Positions 12,996-15,558 of a stretch of 15,558 nt of DNA are shown here, piece after piece. The stretch comes from SZAS-103 sp043747745 (GTDB taxonomy: Bacteria > Pseudomonadota > Gammaproteobacteria > Xanthomonadales > Xanthomonadaceae), in NCBI GenBank assembly GCA_043747745.1, contig JAYTOP010000089.1, forward strand, positions 1-15,558. The letters are read 5' to 3'. A program made the translations under genes and the position numbers. The notes under the pieces were generated by a model. That model did not search any database and was not told the DNA's origin. It saw only the letters and a list, made by a program, of their open reading frames with translations. Every line of letters begins with the position of its first letter. Position 1 is the first letter of the stretch.

Positions 12996-14054
12996 ATGAG
13001 CGCGTTGCGACTGACCGAAAACGCCGCGCTCGATGCACGCAACACTTTCCGCGTCCCCGCACGCGCATCGTTGTTCGCCGAGGCACGCGACCGTGCCGCG
13101 CTCGATGAATTGCTCGGTTACGCATCGTTGCGCAGCGGCCCGTTGCTGGTACTCGGCGAAGGCAGCAATCTGCTGTTCGTCGGCGATCCGCCCGGCCTCG
13201 TGGTCAGCATCGCGCTGCGCGACATCGCGATCGTCGAACGCAGCGAAGACGATGCACTGGTGCGCGCCGACGCGGGCGTGGGCTGGAACGACCTCGTCCA
13301 CTGGACGCTGGGCCAACGCCTGGAAGGCCTGGAGAATCTCGCGCTGATTCCCGGCAATGTCGGTGCCGCGCCGATCCAGAACATCGGCGCCTACGGCAGC
13401 GAGGTCGGCGAGTCCATCGAGACCGTCGAAGCATTCGATCGCAGCAACGGCGAGTTGCGTCGGCTGGATCGTGATGCCTGCGCATTCGGTTATCGCGACA
13501 GCCTGTTCAAGCGCGATGGCGATCGCTGGATCGTGACCGCGGTCGAATTCCGCCTGCCGCGCAAACATGAACTACGACTCGATTACGCAGGCATCCGCGA
13601 GGAACTCGCCGCGATGGGCGTCGCTGCCCCGCGCGCCGTGCACGTCGCCGAAGCGGTCACCCGCCTGCGCACACGCAAGCTGCCGAATCCTGCGCTGATC
13701 GGCAACGCGGGCAGCTTCTTCAAGAATCCGCAGGTCGCCGAGGATCTTGCAATGGCCTTGCGCGCGGAACATCCGAAACTGCCGGTGTTCCCGGCGAGCG
13801 ATCCCGCGCTGCGCAAGCTCTCCGCTGCGTGGTTGATCGAAGCCTGCGGGTGGAAAGGCTATCGCGATGTCGATGGCGATGCCGGGGTGTCCGGGCAGCA
13901 CGCGCTGGTACTGATCAATCACGGCCACGCGACCGGAACGCAATTGCTCGATCTCGCGAACAAGATCATCGACTCCGTGCATGCGACGTTCGGCGTGGTG
14001 CTCGAACCCGAGCCGCGCATCATCGGCGCACGCATCGATGGATCGCCTGCGTGA
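12996..14054 (+). CDS. murB: UDP-N-acetylenolpyruvoylglucosamine reductase (type I MurB)
   Basis: A 352-aa FAD enzyme reducing the enolpyruvyl group with NADPH to give UDP-N-acetylmuramate for peptidoglycan, in the cytoplasm. The N-terminal NTFRVPARA and the FAD-binding GEGSNLLF (54-61) and IPGNVGAAPIQNIGAYG (118-134) are present. Catalytic Arg167 is in YRDSLF, proton-donor Ser240 in GNAGSFFKNP, and the C-terminal LEPEPRIIG carries the active-site Glu. The Tyr-loop and C-terminal domain arrangement is the E. coli-like type I. The ATG has GAAGG about nine bases upstream. Its TGA overlaps the GTG start of the following transporter. It is expected to be essential and is probably co-transcribed with pyrD. 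Confidence 0.97.
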   Translation: MSALRLTENAALDARNTFRVPARASLFAEARDRAALDELLGYASLRSGPLLVLGEGSNLLFVGDPPGLVVSIALRDIAIVERSEDDALVRADAGVGWNDLVHWTLGQRLEGLENLALIPGNVGAAPIQNIGAYGSEVGESIETVEAFDRSNGELRRLDRDACAFGYRDSLFKRDGDRWIVTAVEFRLPRKHELRLDYAGIREELAAMGVAAPRAVHVAEAVTRLRTRKLPNPALIGNAGSFFKNPQVAEDLAMALRAEHPKLPVFPASDPALRKLSAAWLIEACGWKGYRDVDGDAGVSGQHALVLINHGHATGTQLLDLANKIIDSVHATFGVVLEPEPRIIGARIDGSPA

Positions 14055-14983
14055 AAAGGGCACCGCACTACGGGCACGCCGACGACAACGTTCCGCGCGC
14101 CGTCGCACTGATGTCGATCAGCACCGTGATGTTCGGCGGCATGGCGCTCACGATCCGCTACGCATCGAAACAATTGCATCCGTTCGAGATCGCGTTCTTC
14201 CGAAACCTGTTCGGCTTCGCGTTCACCTTGCCCCTGCTCGCGCGGCACGGCATGGCGATCTTCCGCACACAGAAGATCTCGCTGTATTTCATGCGCTGCG
14301 CGATGGGCATCGTCTCGATGCTGGCCGGCTTCTGGGCGATCGCGAACCTGCCGCTCGCGCAGGCGACGTCGCTGACCTATTCCACGCCACTGTTCGTGAC
14401 CATCGGCGCGATGCTGTTCCTCGGCGAGGTCGTGCGTGCACGCCGCTGGAGCGCTGTCGCGCTGGGTTTCCTCGGCGTGCTGCTGATCGTGCGACCCGGT
14501 CATGCGAGCTTCAACGCAGGCTCGCTCGTCGCGCTGCTCGCCGCCGCGATGAGCGGGATGGTCGCGGTCAGCATCAAGTTCCTCTCGCGCACCGAGAAGC
14601 CCGACACCATCGTGATCTACACGACGATGCTTTGGGTACCGATGTCGCTGGTCCCGGCGTTGTTCTACTGGCAGGCGCCGGTCGGCATCACCTGGTTGTG
14701 GATCGTGCTTGCCGGCTTCTTCGGCACCAGCGGCCACATGTTCTGGACACGCGCGCTGAAGCTCGCCGATGCATCCCTGCTGACCCCGATCGGCTTCCTG
14801 CAGGTGCCACTGGTCGCGTTGTTCGGCTACTTCCTGTTCGACGAAAAACTCGACCGCTGGACGGCCGTCGGCGCCGCCATCATCTTCCTGTCGAATGCGT
14901 ACATCGCCCACCGCGAATCACGGACAGCGCAGCGCGCTGTGACCGATCCGGAGATCAACGCGAAAACACCGGCGCCGCGTTGA
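14051..14983 (+). CDS. EamA/DMT-superfamily transporter
   Basis: A 310-aa inner-membrane protein with about ten hydrophobic segments in two EamA repeats (roughly 17-145 and 160-290). This is the drug/metabolite transporter layout, usually exporting amino acids, metabolites or drugs; the substrate is not predictable here. Family features include FRNLFGF after helix 2, LPLAQATSLTYSTPLF near helix 4, and LADASLLTPIGFLQVPLVALFGYFLFDE near helix 9. I chose GTG at 14051 because it overlaps the murB stop as GTGA, a typical translational coupling. An ATG 60 bases later (14111) would begin directly at the first helix and is the alternative. The open frame continues far upstream inside murB out of phase; that part is a shadow. 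It is the last gene of the DUF4190-pyrD-murB run. Confidence 0.9.
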   Translation: MKRAPHYGHADDNVPRAVALMSISTVMFGGMALTIRYASKQLHPFEIAFFRNLFGFAFTLPLLARHGMAIFRTQKISLYFMRCAMGIVSMLAGFWAIANLPLAQATSLTYSTPLFVTIGAMLFLGEVVRARRWSAVALGFLGVLLIVRPGHASFNAGSLVALLAAAMSGMVAVSIKFLSRTEKPDTIVIYTTMLWVPMSLVPALFYWQAPVGITWLWIVLAGFFGTSGHMFWTRALKLADASLLTPIGFLQVPLVALFGYFLFDEKLDRWTAVGAAIIFLSNAYIAHRESRTAQRAVTDPEINAKTPAPR

Positions 14984-15045
14984 TTGACAGGCCATCTCGC
15001 GAACTTGAACATTCGATACATATCCCGTTTCCAGGATCCACTAAG

Positions 15046-15056
15046 AGTTAGGCATC
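15046..15056 (+). repeat. Left cassette boundary: integron-type core site GTTAGGC
   Basis: GTTAGGC (15047-15053) fits the GTTRRRY core cut by integron integrases between G and TT. It is part of AGTTAGGCATC, an exact inverted copy of 15367-15377. It sits four bases before the ORF start, the usual layout of a gene cassette. No complete attC or attI was identifiable to its left. Confidence 0.7.
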
Positions 15057-15057
15057 A

Positions 15058-15375
15058 ATGGCAAATTCTGTAGAGTTCCGAATCAGCAATCTTGGTGGCC
15101 GCGTATCCGGCACACGAGATGCTATCCCTGGCGCCTCAATTGACGGTGATGATGTTGTAATTCGCTGCCCTCCAAACTCGGGCGAGACGACCAACGACCA
15201 AATCGTTTGGCTCTGGGGTCTTCTCAAGCACAAACGTCGTATTCTCAAAACGCTTCAAGCCGATGGCGCGTCGCTCACATGCATCTGCAAAGTCTCGCGC
15301 GGTCAGGTTGTGTTCAAGCCAAATGCTTCTGAGTTCTTGCATCTCACAGGCGCAACGCTGGTAGGTGATGCCTAA
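15058..15375 (+). CDS. Hypothetical protein of a probable integron gene cassette
   Basis: A 105-aa soluble protein with no signal peptide or membrane helix. The pattern is N-terminal beta (VEFRISN), IDGDDVVIRCPP, a central helix (DQIVWLWGLLKHKRRILKTLQADG), a strand (SLTCICKVSRGQVVFKP) and a final helix (NASEFLHLTGATL). The second half recalls DUF4279-type proteins, which are frequent in cassettes, but this is a weak resemblance. The ORF starts four bases after the left GTTAGGC core, and its TAA lies inside the right GCCTAAC core, so it fills the unit completely. GC content by eye is near one half, clearly below the flanking operon. There is no clear ribosome-binding site, which is common for cassette genes. 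A shorter minus-strand frame overlaps it; cassette geometry favours the plus strand. Confidence 0.72.
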   Translation: MANSVEFRISNLGGRVSGTRDAIPGASIDGDDVVIRCPPNSGETTNDQIVWLWGLLKHKRRILKTLQADGASLTCICKVSRGQVVFKPNASEFLHLTGATLVGDA

Positions 15376-15377
15376 CT
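15367..15377 (+). repeat. Right cassette boundary: start of a truncated attC (GCCTAAC)
   Basis: GCCTAAC (15370-15376) fits the RYYYAAC site that opens an attC. GATGCCTAACT is the exact reverse complement of the left boundary. A full attC should end tens of bases later with GTTRRRY; none follows, and transposase coding sequence begins within about 15 bases. The attC is therefore cut short. Confidence 0.65.
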
Positions 15378-15558
15378 ATGCCGCGAGGCGGGCAATGCCT
15401 GGCTGCCCAGATCGGCCAGCAACGTGCGCAGCGCAGCGTCGCTCCTGGCCACCACCACCCCGAACTCCGCGAGCAGCCCGCGCATGCGATTGCCGATCGC
15501 CAGCGACTCGACCTTGTCACCTTCCCGCACCCGATGCCACGCCAGGCGCGCCTGCTGA
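15372..15558 (-). pseudogene. IS110/IS1111-family transposase fragment, 3'-truncated and running off the window
   Basis: Read on the minus strand from the right edge, 61 residues are open with no start in the window. The block LAWHRVREGDKVESLAIGN, then RMRGLLAEFGVVVARSD and ALRTLLADLG, is the stretch between the DEDD RuvC-like domain and the C-terminal Transposase_20 domain of IS110-group enzymes. The match stops near LPAS. The frame then closes at TAG inside the GTTAGGC/GCCTAAC site, so the C-terminal half with its serine catalytic region is missing. The N-terminal part should lie beyond 15558. This group moves without a DDE transposase, and its IS1111-attC branch is known to insert in attC sites, which fits the neighbouring cassette boundary. 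The fragment is inactive as seen here. Confidence 0.8.

Noticed and set aside
11570..13045. 491-aa minus-strand open frame over DUF4190 and pyrD
   Set aside because: A shadow of two well-supported plus-strand genes, with no domain and no ribosome-binding site.
15136..15342. 68-aa minus-strand frame inside the cassette
   Set aside because: The plus-strand ORF fits the cassette boundaries precisely. The minus-strand frame does not, although it cannot be fully excluded.

Overview
The window looks like a chromosomal stretch from a Xanthomonadales/Lysobacterales-type gammaproteobacterium. This is inferred from the GC-rich coding bias, the close similarity (from memory) of PyrD, MurB, the DUF1993 protein and the ALDH7 enzyme to Xanthomonadaceae/Rhodanobacteraceae proteins, and the pyrD-murB adjacency. 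No database search was possible, so the taxon is an inference.

Left part (1-6110): a remnant of an MmeI-like (type IIL) restriction-methyltransferase keeps only its target-recognition and C-terminal part. It begins abruptly after an AT-richer stub with two 8-bp inverted repeats. Then come a small hypothetical protein (minus strand), a membrane-anchored monohaem cytochrome c, and a secreted glycerophosphodiester-phosphodiesterase-like protein. The last sits between two 192-bp direct repeats. The right repeat is the 3' end plus downstream hairpin of a 766-aa secreted multidomain protein gene; the left copy is an orphan fragment of it.

Middle part (6111-9870): the minus strand carries a secreted WXXGXW-repeat protein with a good intrinsic terminator, a cNMP-binding/DUF1003 membrane protein and a DUF1993 protein. 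A plus-strand tRNA-Arg(CCT) follows. Its downstream spacer holds three copies of a palindromic repeat.

Right part (9871-14983): an ALDH7-family dehydrogenase (probably L-piperidine-6-carboxylate/aminoadipate-semialdehyde dehydrogenase), a 136-bp imperfect palindrome, and a tight plus-strand cluster: DUF4190 membrane protein, pyrD (pyrimidine synthesis), murB (peptidoglycan precursor synthesis) and an EamA/DMT transporter. The spacings or overlap suggest one transcription unit.

Right edge (15046-15558): a lower-GC ORF is bounded by GTTAGGC on the left and GCCTAAC on the right, the consensus outer sites of integron attC recombination sites, as an 11-bp perfect inverted repeat. It is best read as a lone or residual gene cassette. 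The right repeat abuts a truncated IS110/IS1111-type transposase fragment (minus strand) that runs off the window. No integron integrase is visible. The window is mostly housekeeping chromosome; the accessory signals are at the two ends, at the direct repeat, and in the intergenic palindromes.
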